Source of the DNA: Pseudomonadota bacterium | GTDB lineage: Bacteria > Pseudomonadota > Alphaproteobacteria > Rhodobacterales > Rhodobacteraceae | Reading direction: 5' to 3' | Assembly: GCA_021845805.1 (NCBI GenBank) | Contig: JAJZVD010000030.1 | Coordinates: forward strand, 1 to 40,412 | DNA length: 40,412 nucleotides | Part shown: positions 22,977 to 31,611 of the stretch, in pieces | Layout: each line of letters begins with the position of its first letter | Numbering within the stretch: position 1 is the stretch's first letter | Position numbers and translations under genes: made by a program | Notes under the pieces: generated by a model | The model's input: only the letters and a program-made list of their open reading frames with translations | The model's database searches: none | Told to the model about the DNA's origin: nothing

Positions 22977-24026
22977 ATGAAACTGACACAGATGGCCGCG
23001 ATGCTCGCGACATGCACGGCGGTCGCCATTCCGGCGGCGGCGATGCTTGCCACCGCCGCCAGCGCCGAGGACATGCCCAAGGTGACGCTGATGGTCGGCG
23101 GCATCGACAAGCAGATCTACCTGCCCTACCAGCTTGCCGAAAGCCTCGGCATGTTCAAGAAATACGGCATCGACATGCAGTTGTCGACCGAACAGGCCGG
23201 CGGCGTGGGCGCCGAAGACGCGGTGGTCTCGGGCCAGGTCAACATGGCCGGCGCCTGGTACAACCACACGATCGAGTTCCTTGAAAAGGGCAAGAACGTC
23301 ATCGGCGTCATCCAGCTTTCGGTGGCCCCGGGCGAACGGATCATGTGCGCCAAGGGATCGAACGTGAAGGCGCCGACCGACTGGAAAGGCAAGTCCGTCG
23401 GCGTGACCGACCTGGGTTCGGGGACGGACGCGCTTGTGTCCTACGTCTCGGCCCATGCCGGGATGGCGCCGACCGACTACACGAAGATTGCCGCCGGTGC
23501 CGGCCAGACGATGATCGCCGCGCTCAAGTTCGGCAAGGCGGTCTGCGGCATCACCAGCCAACCGACCGTGAACGCGATCGAGAAGCTGGGCGTGGGCTAT
23601 TCCGCGATCGACCTCTCGACCGGCGCGGGTGTCGAGAAGTGGCTTGGCGGCGACTTCCCGGCGGCCAACGTGCTGGTCAATGCCGACTGGGCCAAGGCCC
23701 ATCCGAAGGAAGTGCAGGGTGTGGTCAACGCCCTTGTGGCGACGCTTGCCTGGATGAAGACCCACACCGCCGCGGACGTGGCGAACGTGATGCCCAAGGA
23801 CTTCGTGTCCAATCAGTTGACCTCGAAGGAGGAATACATCTCGGCCCTGCAGGCCGACTGGGGGCAGTTCAACATCGCCGGGTTGGGCGTGATGCCTGCC
23901 AGCGGGCCCCAGACGGTGTTCAACGTGCTCAAGGCCTCCGGCGACGTGAAGGGCAACGTAGACCTGTCGAAGACCTTCACGGACCAGTACGTTACTGCTG
24001 CGATCAAGGCCGAAGGGCTGAAATAG
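22977..24026 (+). CDS. NitT/TauT-type periplasmic binding protein 1
   Basis: 349 residues. Signal peptide about 1-31 ending ATAASA-ED. The mature protein begins VTLMVGGIDKQIYLPYQLAE and has the SsuA/NMT1 fold with an anion- or ring-binding cleft formed by GVTDLGSGTDALVSYV and ITSQPTVNAIEKLGVG. GGAGG lies ten bases before the ATG. It captures the transporter's substrate, which I cannot name. A second, related binding protein follows 103 bases downstream. Confidence 0.87.
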   Translation: MKLTQMAAMLATCTAVAIPAAAMLATAASAEDMPKVTLMVGGIDKQIYLPYQLAESLGMFKKYGIDMQLSTEQAGGVGAEDAVVSGQVNMAGAWYNHTIEFLEKGKNVIGVIQLSVAPGERIMCAKGSNVKAPTDWKGKSVGVTDLGSGTDALVSYVSAHAGMAPTDYTKIAAGAGQTMIAALKFGKAVCGITSQPTVNAIEKLGVGYSAIDLSTGAGVEKWLGGDFPAANVLVNADWAKAHPKEVQGVVNALVATLAWMKTHTAADVANVMPKDFVSNQLTSKEEYISALQADWGQFNIAGLGVMPASGPQTVFNVLKASGDVKGNVDLSKTFTDQYVTAAIKAEGLK

Positions 24027-24049
24027 GCCCCGGCGGACGCAGGGCACGA

Positions 24050-24079
24050 CCTCGGGCGCTCGACATCGGGCGCCCGAGG
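24050..24079 (+). promoter_or_regulatory. Hairpin between the two binding-protein genes
   Basis: CCTCGGGCGC (24050-24059) pairs with GCGCCCGAGG (24070-24079), 10-nt loop. No T tract follows, so it is more likely an RNA-stabilising or partial-termination element that raises expression of the first binding protein over the second. Confidence 0.5.
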
Positions 24080-24129
24080 ATCGTAATGTAAGACAGAGGT
24101 TTGCGGCCTAACTGGGGAGGGAGGAGCGC

Positions 24130-25137
24130 ATGCCGATTACCGGAAAGCTCTGGCGCGGTGGCCTTGCCCTGTGGGTAAGCGCCGCGATGAGCTTTGCCGC
24201 CCCCGCTCGGGCCGAACAGATCGCGCTGATGGTCGGCGGGATCGAGAAGCAGATCTACCTTCCGGTCGTCCTGGCCGACAGGCTGGGCTACTTTCGCGAT
24301 GCCGGGCTTGACGTCGAGGTGGAAAGCGAACCTGCCGGGGTCGAGGCCGCCGACGAGATGCTGGCCGGCGCCGTCCAGGGCGTGATCGGCTTTTACGACC
24401 ACACGATCGAATTGCAGAGCCTGGGAAAATACACCCAGTCCGTCGTTCAACTGGCCAGGGTGCCGGGCGAGGTCGTCGCGGTCTCTGCGCGTCACCCCGA
24501 AATCGCCACGATGGCCGACCTCAAGGGCCATCTGGTCGGCGTGACCGGCCTTGGCTCATCGACCGATTTCCTCAGCAAGTACCTGCTGATGCGTGCCGGG
24601 TTGAAGCTTTCGGATGTGACGCCGGTTCCGGTCGGCGCGGGCGATACGCTGATCGCCGCGATCCGGAAGGACCAGATCCAGGCGGCCATGACGACGGAAC
24701 CGACGGCGTCGCGCCTGCTCGCATCCGGCGACGCGCGGGTGCTGATCGACCTGCGCGACGAGGCCGGAACGCGGGCGGCCCTTGGCGGGCTTTATCCGGC
24801 GGCCTGTCTCTACATGGAAAGCGGCTGGGTTGCGGCCCATCCCGACACGGTGCAGCGGCTTGTCACGGCGCTTGTTCGCGCGCTGCGCTTCATCGACAGC
24901 CATGACGCAGACCAGATCGCGGCGGCCGTGCCCGTCGCCTTCTATGTGGGCAACCGGGCGATGTATGTGGCGGCGCTCGCCGCCGGAAAACACATGTTCA
25001 CCCCGGACGGGCTGATGCCCGCGGGCGGGCCCGAGACGGTTCTGAAGGTCCTGTCGCGGTTCATGCCGGGTGTGCGTCCGGCCGCGATCGACCTGTCGCG
25101 CACCTACACCAACGCCTTCGCCTCGGCCGTGCCCTGA
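24130..25137 (+). CDS. NitT/TauT-type periplasmic binding protein 2 (paralogue)
   Basis: 335 residues. Signal peptide about 1-28 (LWRGGLALWVSAAMSFAAPARA). The mature start IALMVGGIEKQIYLPVVLAD closely parallels binding protein 1, as does GVTGLGSSTDFLSKYL. The two are clearly tandem paralogues and have diverged in the C-terminal half. GGGAGGGAGGAG precedes the ATG. It may deliver a different ligand to the same permease, or act as a sensor partner for the nearby histidine kinase. Its 3' end overlaps the kinase gene on the other strand by 34 bases. Confidence 0.85.
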   Translation: MPITGKLWRGGLALWVSAAMSFAAPARAEQIALMVGGIEKQIYLPVVLADRLGYFRDAGLDVEVESEPAGVEAADEMLAGAVQGVIGFYDHTIELQSLGKYTQSVVQLARVPGEVVAVSARHPEIATMADLKGHLVGVTGLGSSTDFLSKYLLMRAGLKLSDVTPVPVGAGDTLIAAIRKDQIQAAMTTEPTASRLLASGDARVLIDLRDEAGTRAALGGLYPAACLYMESGWVAAHPDTVQRLVTALVRALRFIDSHDADQIAAAVPVAFYVGNRAMYVAALAAGKHMFTPDGLMPAGGPETVLKVLSRFMPGVRPAAIDLSRTYTNAFASAVP

Positions 25138-26513
25138 GCGGCGGCCACGGACAGCGGCAGGACAACCCGAACGCAGAACCCACCGCCCGACGGCTCTGGC
25201 AGTTCGACCTGGCCGCCGAAGAGGCTTGCGATCTCTGCCACGATCGACAGCCCAAGCCCGGCCCCCTCGCCTCTGCGCCGACCCCCGCCGAAGGGGCGCA
25301 GCAGCAGCGCACGGTCTGCCGGCGCAACGCCCGGGCCGGTATCGCTGACCGAAATGATCCCCCTGCCGTCCTCGACAGACGCGCCGACCGTTGCCACGCA
25401 GCCGGCGCCCCCGTGAACGATGGCATTGTCGACAAGGTTCAGCACGACCTCGCGCAGCAAAAGCGGATTTGCCTCGACCCGGCAGGGCACCGGCGCCTCG
25501 AGCACAAGGTCGACCCCGCGGTCAAGCGCCCGTGGCGCGATCTCGGCCACGACCTCGCGGACGATGACGCACAGGTCCACCGGCTCGTTGACCATGCGAG
25601 CACGCTCGTGCTCGACCCGCCCGAGCGTCAGAAGCTGGTTTGCAACGCGGGTGATCCGGCTCAGCCCCTCGTCGATATGGGCCAGGGTGGCGGCGGCGTC
25701 GCCCGCGCCACGCCGTGCAAGGCCGACCTCGGTCTTCAGCACGGCCAGCGATGTCCGCATCTGGTGGGCGGCCCCGTCCAGAAACCGCTTCTGGCGCTCG
25801 AGATAGGCGCCAAGCCGGGCCATGTGCGCGTTCAATGCCTGAACGAGGGGGCGCAGTTCCTGCTGCACCGCGGTTTCATCGAACGGCTCAAGCGAACGCG
25901 GCCCCCGCCCCAGGACCGCCCGCCGAAGCTGCAAGAGCGGCAGAAGCTCGATCGAGATGCCGATCCATATCGAGATTGCCGCGGCAAGGACCAGCGCCGC
26001 CTGTTCGGCAAAGCCGCGCAGCCAGAGCGACCTTTGCAGCGCGGTCCGCGCGCCCAGCGTCTCGCCCACGGTCACCAGCGCGACCTGGGTCCCGTCCGGC
26101 GTGATCACCGGCTGACGCAGCGTCACGGCATGCATCACCTCGGTTCTGAAGGTGGTGTCGAAGGGGGTGAGGTTCGTCCCCGGCGCCAGGGTGGGTGGCG
26201 CCAGCCCCGGAAAGCCCGCGATCAGCACGCCCGCGGGGTTGGTGACCGCATAGGCAACCTCGTCCCGGGCGCCGGTCGCGAACAGTTCGAAGGCGGCGGG
26301 GGGCACGATCACCCCGATCGCCCCGTCCCGATAGCGGACCTCTTCGGCGATCATGCGCGCCGAGGCCGTCAGGTTGCGCTCCATGATCAGTTGCGCCTGA
26401 TTGGTGGCGGTTTGCCAGGAAACCCAGACGCTGGCCGCCAGCACCAGCGCCACCGGCCCGGCCAGCCAGATCATCAGGTTCAGCCGCAGACTGGGCCCGC
26501 GCAGAAGGCTCAT
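25104..26513 (-). CDS. Sensor histidine kinase (TctE-like)
   Basis: 469 residues. Two membrane segments (about 13-35 and 172-195) flank a periplasmic sensory domain. The phosphorylated His is His250 in FLDGAAHQMRTSLAVLKTEV. The ATPase domain has N box NLVDNAIVHG and G boxes VSDTGPGVAP and GAGLGLSIV. Arrangement and sequence resemble TctE, which with TctD controls a periplasmic-binding-protein transporter. Its ATG overlaps the response-regulator stop (ATGA). The last 34 bases are antisense to the second binding-protein gene. Confidence 0.87.
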   Translation of the reverse strand: MSLLRGPSLRLNLMIWLAGPVALVLAASVWVSWQTATNQAQLIMERNLTASARMIAEEVRYRDGAIGVIVPPAAFELFATGARDEVAYAVTNPAGVLIAGFPGLAPPTLAPGTNLTPFDTTFRTEVMHAVTLRQPVITPDGTQVALVTVGETLGARTALQRSLWLRGFAEQAALVLAAAISIWIGISIELLPLLQLRRAVLGRGPRSLEPFDETAVQQELRPLVQALNAHMARLGAYLERQKRFLDGAAHQMRTSLAVLKTEVGLARRGAGDAAATLAHIDEGLSRITRVANQLLTLGRVEHERARMVNEPVDLCVIVREVVAEIAPRALDRGVDLVLEAPVPCRVEANPLLLREVVLNLVDNAIVHGGAGCVATVGASVEDGRGIISVSDTGPGVAPADRALLLRPFGGGRRRGEGAGLGLSIVAEIASLFGGQVELPEPSGGGFCVRVVLPLSVAAAQGTAEAKALV

Positions 26514-27181
26514 GGCGCCTGAATGCGCAAGAGATAGCCAAAGCCGCGCAAGGTCGCGATCACCGCCTTTGATCCCTCCAGCTTGCGCCGCAGCCGGTGC
26601 ACGACCACCTCGACCGCGGCGGGGCTGACCTCTTCCTCGAACCCGTAGGCCGCATCCAGAAGCGCCTCCTTGCTGACCGTCAGTCCGGCACGGCGGATCA
26701 GCGCCTCGAGGATCGCGTGCTCTTTCGGCGCAAGGCCCAGCGGCGCACCCGACAGCGAGAATTGCCGGGCACCCAGATCGAGGCTCAGGGGGCCGAACTC
26801 GATGCTGGAGGTGATGGGGGTGCCACGACGGCGCAGCAGCGCCCTCACCCGGGCTTCAAGCTCCTCGACCTCGAACGGTTTGATCAGGTAGTCATCCGCC
26901 CCCGCGTCCAACCCCCTGACACGGCATTTCACCGCATCCTGCGCCGTGACGATCAGAACGGGCGCCTCGACACCCTGCGCCCGCAGCCAGCGGATCAGTT
27001 CGATCCCGCCGATGCCGGGCAGGCCCAGGTCGATGATGAACAGGTCGTAGCCGGCCGGATTGAGCCCGGTCTGCAGGGTCTCGGCGTCCGGCACCCAGTC
27101 CGTGACATGCGCCTCGCTGTTCATGAGCCGGACAATGCCGGTCGCGAGGCCTTCGTTGTCCTCGACGATCAGGATTCTCAT
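26510..27181 (-). CDS. OmpR-family response regulator (TctD-like)
   Basis: 223 residues. Receiver domain 1-115 with acidic pair EDN (7-9), phosphorylated Asp51 in FIIDLGLPG, Thr in VTAQD and Lys in LIKPF. The DNA-binding domain (about 125-220) is a winged helix ending VVVHRLRRKLEGSKAVIATL and RGFGYLL. GGGGAGG lies five bases before the ATG. It is the first gene of the kinase pair and probably controls the convergent importer operon; direct repeats of OmpR type lie upstream of that operon. Confidence 0.9.
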   Translation of the reverse strand: MRILIVEDNEGLATGIVRLMNSEAHVTDWVPDAETLQTGLNPAGYDLFIIDLGLPGIGGIELIRWLRAQGVEAPVLIVTAQDAVKCRVRGLDAGADDYLIKPFEVEELEARVRALLRRRGTPITSSIEFGPLSLDLGARQFSLSGAPLGLAPKEHAILEALIRRAGLTVSKEALLDAAYGFEEEVSPAAVEVVVHRLRRKLEGSKAVIATLRGFGYLLRIQAP

Positions 27182-27516
27182 GCCATCCTCCCCCTGCCCC
27201 GAGCCTGTGACCCGCGCTGCGTTTGGTCAATAGCACAGCGGGCGAAGTGCCGTGGAGCAATGCTGCGCGGCCCGGATGCGGGGTCATCGCCGCGGGATGG
27301 CTGGCATGGCACCAAAGGCCCGCAGCGGCCCCCCAAGGCAGACCCGGGCTGCGGCCAGGGCCGCCGGCGGGGACTGCGCCGGTCGGGGGCGGGGCAAAAC
27401 CGGCGGGTATGCGGGTCTGGCGTGCGGAAATGGGGGCGCACGGCGCGCCAATTGCGCGGGCGTTCCGGTCGGGATTCTGGAATTGCCGCCAAGGCGAAAG
27501 CGAGGCCAGAAACGGA
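27182..27516. other. Intergenic region upstream of the two-component genes
   Basis: About 335 GC-rich bases between the response-regulator start and the terminator of the haem-porin gene. No supported gene, operator or repeat was recognised; it must hold the promoter of the two-component operon. Confidence 0.4.
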
Positions 27517-27542
27517 AAAGCCCGGCCGGGTGGCCGGGCTTT
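27517..27542 (-). terminator. Rho-independent terminator of the haem-porin gene
   Basis: Perfect 11-bp stem (AAAGCCCGGCC / GGCCGGGCTTT), 4-nt loop, 16 bases after the stop. On the minus strand it continues as TTTTCCG, giving a short U tract. Confidence 0.8.
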
Positions 27543-27558
27543 CCGGGCTGATCGACGA

Positions 27559-28992
27559 TCAGAACGCAAGCATCGCGTAGATGAACACCGTATTGTTGTC
27601 CGACGCATTGTGACCGGCGCCATCGAAATTCGTCGTACCGCCATAAAGCTGCAGATAGTGGATATACTGGATGCCGAATTTCAGGTTTCCCCTCGGATCC
27701 CAGCTTGGCCCGCCATCCATCCACGGCGAGTAATTGACCTCGAGCGATACGGATTTGCTGTTTGGCGATCCGATCGCAGAGTTCGCGCCATAAAGACCGG
27801 CATCGCTGCTGCCCGATACCCGCGAGAATGCGCCGATCACGGCCCATTTCGAGCGGTAATAGGTCAGCGAGATATCCGTCGCGTTCAGGTGATTTGCCGG
27901 ATTGCTGGCCCCGCTGAACGGCGATGCGCCCGAGGTGTGCTGCCATTCGATGATGTCGCGCGCCTTCAGGGTCAGGCCGTAGCCGTGCCCGGAATAGTCA
28001 TACTGCGTGTCGAAGCCAAGATCGACATAGCGGTCATTCCCGGAACTGCCCGCGGCGGTCGGCTTCAGGTCGGCAGCCATCGCCATCAGGCCCACCATCA
28101 GCGTGCTCTTCTTGCTGAGCGACTTGCTGTAGGCCAGCCTCAGATAGGGCGCGAAACCCTTTACCTGGAAGCCGGGATCGCCGGTGCCAAGATGGGTCAG
28201 CATCGCGGGCGACAGCCCCGTGTACCCCCCGAACTCTGTGTAGAAACCATTTGAAAACATCGAGTAGCCGGTCAGCCCGACAACGGTCTGGGCCAGCGTC
28301 CCCTGCAGCATCGTGCCGGGCGGGCCGAATTGCGGCGCGACTGCCGAGCCGAATTGCGGATAGCCCCAGGCCGGCGTCGTGGCCCAAAGGTCCTGCACGG
28401 TCGGGTTGTTGTTCAGGCTCAAGCCGAAGGTGGCATCCTTGCCCAGCAGGCTGCCCGACTTGGCCCATCTGATATCCGTATTGTCCCAGGACCAGGACTT
28501 GGCGTCCGGGCTGTAGGTGAATTGCGCGAATGCGCCCAGATTGTCGGCGATCTTTCCGGCATAGAAAACGCTGAACTGGTCAAGCGACAGAATGTCGTTC
28601 GTCTTCTGCGACGATTGCAGGGGCGGCGCGTCCTGCGCCTTTTGCGTATGCGTGAAGCCGCCCACCATGAACGCCGTGATCGGAAGCGCCATCTTGGGAT
28701 CGGGCGGCATCGACAGCACATAGCCATTCATCTTGAACTGGCGCCCGAAGGAGGTGAGTTCCGGAATCGACGTATGGCAGACCGAACAGGTCATGCCCGT
28801 CTGTCGCGCAAAGCTGGGAACTGCCTGCGAGGCGGTAGGCCCCAGGACAAGACCCGACACGCCTGCGGCGACCAGCACGAATGCACGCACGAGCCGACCG
28901 AGCGTCGGCGCATGCCCCTCTTGCTCGATATGGCCCAAGCCATACCGTTTCGCTCTCCCTTCAGAAGGGAGAGACCCAGGTTGAATGTTCAT
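27559..28992 (-). CDS. Outer-membrane beta-barrel with N-terminal haem c motif
   Basis: 477 residues. Signal peptide core VRAFVLVAAGVSGLVLG ends near TASQA. Right after it comes one haem-attachment motif CSVCH in MTCSVCHTSIPELTSFGRQF. The remaining about 400 residues are alternating amphipathic strands rich in Tyr, Gly and Ser (FAQFTYSPDAKSWSW, LRLAYSKSLSKKSTLMVGLM) and end in a terminal aromatic (IYAMLAF), as outer-membrane barrels do. This suits a porin-like protein able to hold one haem at the periplasmic face. The ATG at 28992 has AAGGA and GGGG upstream; the 35-residue stretch before the hydrophobic core is long for a signal peptide, so an internal GTG start is possible. A perfect FNR box lies 114 nt upstream. 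Confidence 0.75.
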   Translation of the reverse strand: MNIQPGSLPSEGRAKRYGLGHIEQEGHAPTLGRLVRAFVLVAAGVSGLVLGPTASQAVPSFARQTGMTCSVCHTSIPELTSFGRQFKMNGYVLSMPPDPKMALPITAFMVGGFTHTQKAQDAPPLQSSQKTNDILSLDQFSVFYAGKIADNLGAFAQFTYSPDAKSWSWDNTDIRWAKSGSLLGKDATFGLSLNNNPTVQDLWATTPAWGYPQFGSAVAPQFGPPGTMLQGTLAQTVVGLTGYSMFSNGFYTEFGGYTGLSPAMLTHLGTGDPGFQVKGFAPYLRLAYSKSLSKKSTLMVGLMAMAADLKPTAAGSSGNDRYVDLGFDTQYDYSGHGYGLTLKARDIIEWQHTSGASPFSGASNPANHLNATDISLTYYRSKWAVIGAFSRVSGSSDAGLYGANSAIGSPNSKSVSLEVNYSPWMDGGPSWDPRGNLKFGIQYIHYLQLYGGTTNFDGAGHNASDNNTVFIYAMLAF

Positions 28993-29337
28993 TTCCCCGT
29001 TCCTTAAACAGAAACGTCAACCGGAAGGGGCCAGAGATCGATTGGTCAGAGATACGGCGTCCAGGTTGGCGTGGCCGCATGACGCTCCCGGATTCGCGAT
29101 CCGGCCTTGATCCAGATCAATCTGCCCGGGCGGAAAGAAACGGGGCGCCCGCCATTGCAAAATTGCACCTATTAGCGAGACATGCGAAATATATTTAGCG
29201 TCGTCATAAAATATTCACAACCCGGTGCATCACAATAAATTGATTTCATGGCGTAGAAAATGCCCGCGCCGAATTGCCAGCACCGTCGACTGCGAACGAA
29301 CCGCGCCGCGGCCCGGATCGCTTCGCCGCGGAAGGGG
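28993..29337. other. AT-richer intergenic region with FNR box
   Basis: About 345 bases. It contains a perfect FNR box (29107-29120) and an unusually AT-rich segment at about 29160-29260, well below the GC of the neighbours. No supported gene. Confidence 0.5.
29107..29120. promoter_or_regulatory. Perfect FNR/FnrL box TTGATCCAGATCAA
   Basis: TTGAT-N4-ATCAA, matching the FNR consensus at every defined position, 114 nt upstream of the haem-porin gene. Predicts control by oxygen through an FNR-type regulator encoded elsewhere. Confidence 0.75.
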
Positions 29338-29709
29338 TCAGTGGAGGAGTTGGCTCACAAGCCCGACGATGCCGATGACCTCGAGGGTCGACGGGTCGAC
29401 GCGCAGAAGCTGGCCGCCCGAGGCGACGTAGACCGATCCGTCGGGCGGCGGGGGCAAGTGGTAGCCGCCGTAGTCGCGGATGATGACGTAGGGGTAGCTT
29501 CGGATGTTGTCGCCGGTGCGCCAGCGATGCTGGTCGGGCTCGCCGTACCAATGCTGCTTCTTGGCCTGGCCCGGCGGCAGGCAGCCGTTGGACTTCTTCT
29601 GCAATCCCGGCGGGCAGAACACGTCGGCGGCCGCCGGAACAGCGATGGCCGCGCAGGCCAGCGCAATCATGGCAGCAGCAGCGAAGGTCAGGGGTCTGGT
29701 CGGTCTCAT
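29338..29709 (-). CDS. RcnB-like periplasmic protein
   Basis: 123 residues. Signal peptide about 1-28 ending PAAA-DVF. The mature part has CPPGLQKKSNGCLPPGQAKK and then YVIIRDYGGYHLPPPPDGSV and LLRVDPSTLEVIGIV, the pattern of the RcnB family (periplasmic proteins of nickel/cobalt homeostasis in enterics). Two cysteines, residues 32 and 43 approximately, may form a disulfide. GGAG lies five bases before the ATG at 29709. The metal role is known only for distant members. Confidence 0.75.
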   Translation of the reverse strand: MRPTRPLTFAAAAMIALACAAIAVPAAADVFCPPGLQKKSNGCLPPGQAKKQHWYGEPDQHRWRTGDNIRSYPYVIIRDYGGYHLPPPPDGSVYVASGGQLLRVDPSTLEVIGIVGLVSQLLH

Positions 29710-29865
29710 GATGACTCCGGTTGGACACTCAACATAGGCCGAGGCCGCCCGCACGTCTGCCCCCAGGCCCGGTCATCGGCGGAACATGGCCTGCCGCAGC
29801 GTGGCAGGCCGATGCCGCCCGGCCCCCTCCCCTGCCCCATATGACGGTCGCGTGACACAGCACGC

Positions 29866-29895
29866 TTGACAACTGGCGCCAACCAATCCGTTAAT
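29866..29895 (+). promoter_or_regulatory. Candidate promoter of the GntR operon
   Basis: Perfect -35 TTGACA at 29866-29871 and a weaker -10 GTTAAT at 29890-29895, spacing 18. It runs directly into the operator repeats. Confidence 0.45.
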
Positions 29896-29921
29896 GGTTC
29901 AACCAATCCGAACTTGGTTCA
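29879..29921. promoter_or_regulatory. Repeated GntR-type operator
   Basis: The unit CAACCAATCCG-N4-TGGTTCAA occurs twice in tandem, sharing its ends; each has AACCA/TGGTT inverted arms. The junction gives TGGTTCAACCA (29895-29905), which fits the GntR/FCD operator TNGTNNNACNA. It overlaps the upstream ATG at 29894, which argues for the start at 29936. Confidence 0.65.
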
Positions 29922-29935
29922 ATCCCGGACGCGCT

Positions 29936-30625
29936 ATGCCCGAGAATGCCCAGACCGCCCTTGCCGAATTGCGCCGCCTGATCGCCTCGGGGGCGACGGC
30001 CGAGGGTGGCCGCCTGCCGACCGAACGCGACTGGGCACGGCGGCTGGGCGTCGGGCGCACCGTCGTGCGGGCCGCGCTCGAGGTGCTCGAGGAGGAAGGG
30101 CTGATCTGGCGTCGGCAGGGCAAGGGCACGTTTCTGGGGCAGCCGCCCGACCCGTACGGCGTGATTGCCGCCGACATCGTGCAGACCGTCGATGCCCCCG
30201 CGATCATGGAAGCGCGCCTGTGCATCGAGCCCGTGCTGGCCGGACTTGCCGCCGAACGGGCGACGCCGGCGGATGTGGAACGGCTGCGGCGGCTGGTCGG
30301 CCACGTCGTCTCGGCGCCCGACGGCGACACGGCGGAACTCTGGGATGGTGCCCTGCACCGGCTGATCGCGCGGATCGCGGGCAATCCGATCATGCTGACC
30401 GCCTTCCAGCTTGTCGACGAGGTTCGGATGCGCGACGACTGGCTGGCCATGCGCGCCCATGCCCGCTCGCCCGGGTCGCTGGCGGCATCCGAACGCGAAC
30501 ACCGCGCGATCGTCGCGGCCATCGCGGCGGGGGACGCGGCGGCGGCAAGCGCCGCCATGCGCGCCCACCTGGGCCGGCTTGCCGAAACCATCGCCGCGCT
30601 GCATCGGCAGGAGGCGGCACAATGA
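29936..30625 (+). CDS. GntR-family (FCD) repressor of the transport operon
   Basis: 229 residues from ATG 29936. N-terminal winged helix (LPTERDWARRLGVGRTVVRA, then ALEVLEEEGLIWRRQGKGTF). The C-terminal FCD domain is all helical, with metal- or ligand-site residues in EARLCIEPVLAG, WDGALHRLIARIAGNP and SEREHRAIVAAIAAGD. Members are repressors released by a carboxylate ligand. The ATG at 29894 is in frame but overlaps the operator. The stop overlaps the next gene (ATGA), so it is probably autoregulated together with the transporter. Confidence 0.85.
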   Translation: MPENAQTALAELRRLIASGATAEGGRLPTERDWARRLGVGRTVVRAALEVLEEEGLIWRRQGKGTFLGQPPDPYGVIAADIVQTVDAPAIMEARLCIEPVLAGLAAERATPADVERLRRLVGHVVSAPDGDTAELWDGALHRLIARIAGNPIMLTAFQLVDEVRMRDDWLAMRAHARSPGSLAASEREHRAIVAAIAAGDAAAASAAMRAHLGRLAETIAALHRQEAAQ

Positions 30626-31611
30626 CCGCGCCGCTCCTCGAACTGCGGGACCTCAGCATCCGGGCGGCGGGGACAGGGATGCCCATCGTCGACGGCGTCT
30701 CGCTGGCCGTCATGCCGGGCGAGACGCTGTGCCTTGTGGGCGAATCCGGTTGCGGCAAGAGCCTAACGGCACTGGCGCTGATGGGGCTTCTGGCGACGCC
30801 GCCGCTGGCGATCGCGGGCGGGCAGGCCCTGTTCGAGGGGCGCGACCTCTTCCGCCTGTCCCCGGCCGAGTTGTCGCGCCTGCGCGGCGACCGGATCGCG
30901 ATGATCTTCCAGGAGCCGATGACGGCGCTGAACCCTGCGTTGCGGATCGGCGAGCAGATCGCCGAGGCGGTGCGCCGCCACCGCGGCGCAAGCCGACCCG
31001 AGGCCGAGGCGCGGGCGCTCGAGATGCTGCGGCGGGTGCGCATTCCCGCCCCCGAGAAGCGGCTGCGGGACTATCCGCACCAGTTGTCGGGGGGCATGCG
31101 GCAGCGTGCGATGATCGCCATCGCGCTGGCAAACGACCCCGCGCTGCTGATTGCCGACGAACCGACGACAGCGCTTGACGTGACGATCCAGGCCCAGATC
31201 CTGGACCTGATGCGGACGCTGCGCGACAAGGCGGGGACGGCGCTGATCCTGATCACGCATGATCTGGGCGTCGTGGCCGAAATGGCCGACAAGGTGGCGG
31301 TGATGTATGCCGGGCGGATCGTCGAGGCCGGGCCGGTCGCCGAGGTCTTCGGCGATCCGCAGCACCCCTATACCATCGGGCTGATGTCCTCGATGCCGTC
31401 GTTCGGCGCGCCCGAGACGCGGCTTGTGACGATCCCGGGCATGGTCCCGGCGCCGGACGCGATGCCTGCGGGCTGCCGCTTCGCGACCCGCTGCCCGTTC
31501 CGGGGCGCCGATTGCAGCGCGGTGCCGCCGCTGGTCGGCGAGGGCCACGCCGTCGCCTGCTGGCGCGCACCGCTGGAGGCGGCCCTGCCGCGAAAGGCGG
31601 TGGGCGCATGA
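30622..31611 (+). CDS. Peptide-type ABC importer ATPase 1 (DppD/OppD-like)
   Basis: 329 residues. Walker A GESGCGKS, signature [15 protein letters not shown], Walker [14 protein letters not shown]-loop [20 protein letters not shown]. After the nucleotide-binding domain comes the oligopeptide-family C-terminal extension ([14 protein letters not shown]) and a cysteine cluster ([16 protein letters not shown]) that binds an iron-sulfur cluster in some members. Overlaps its neighbours on both sides by ATGA. Confidence 0.9.
   Translation: MTAPLLELRDLSIRAAGTGMPIVDGVSLAVMPGETLCLVGESGCGKSLTALALMGLLATPPLAIAGGQALFEGRDLFRLSPAELSRLRGDRIAMIFQEPMTALNPALRIGEQIAEAVRRHRGASRPEAEARALEMLRRVRIPAPEKRLRDYPHQLSGGMRQRAMIAIALANDPALLIADEPTTALDVTIQAQILDLMRTLRDKAGTALILITHDLGVVAEMADKVAVMYAGRIVEAGPVAEVFGDPQHPYTIGLMSSMPSFGAPETRLVTIPGMVPAPDAMPAGCRFATRCPFRGADCSAVPPLVGEGHAVACWRAPLEAALPRKAVGA

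Noticed and set aside
22014-24047. Minus-strand open frame of 677 codons
   Set aside because: Shadow of the NitT/TauT permease and binding-protein genes; composition is not protein-like.
24106-24119. CTAACTGGGGAGGG as a further CTAAC palindrome
   Set aside because: Only the left half matches; the right part is the ribosome-binding site of binding protein 2.
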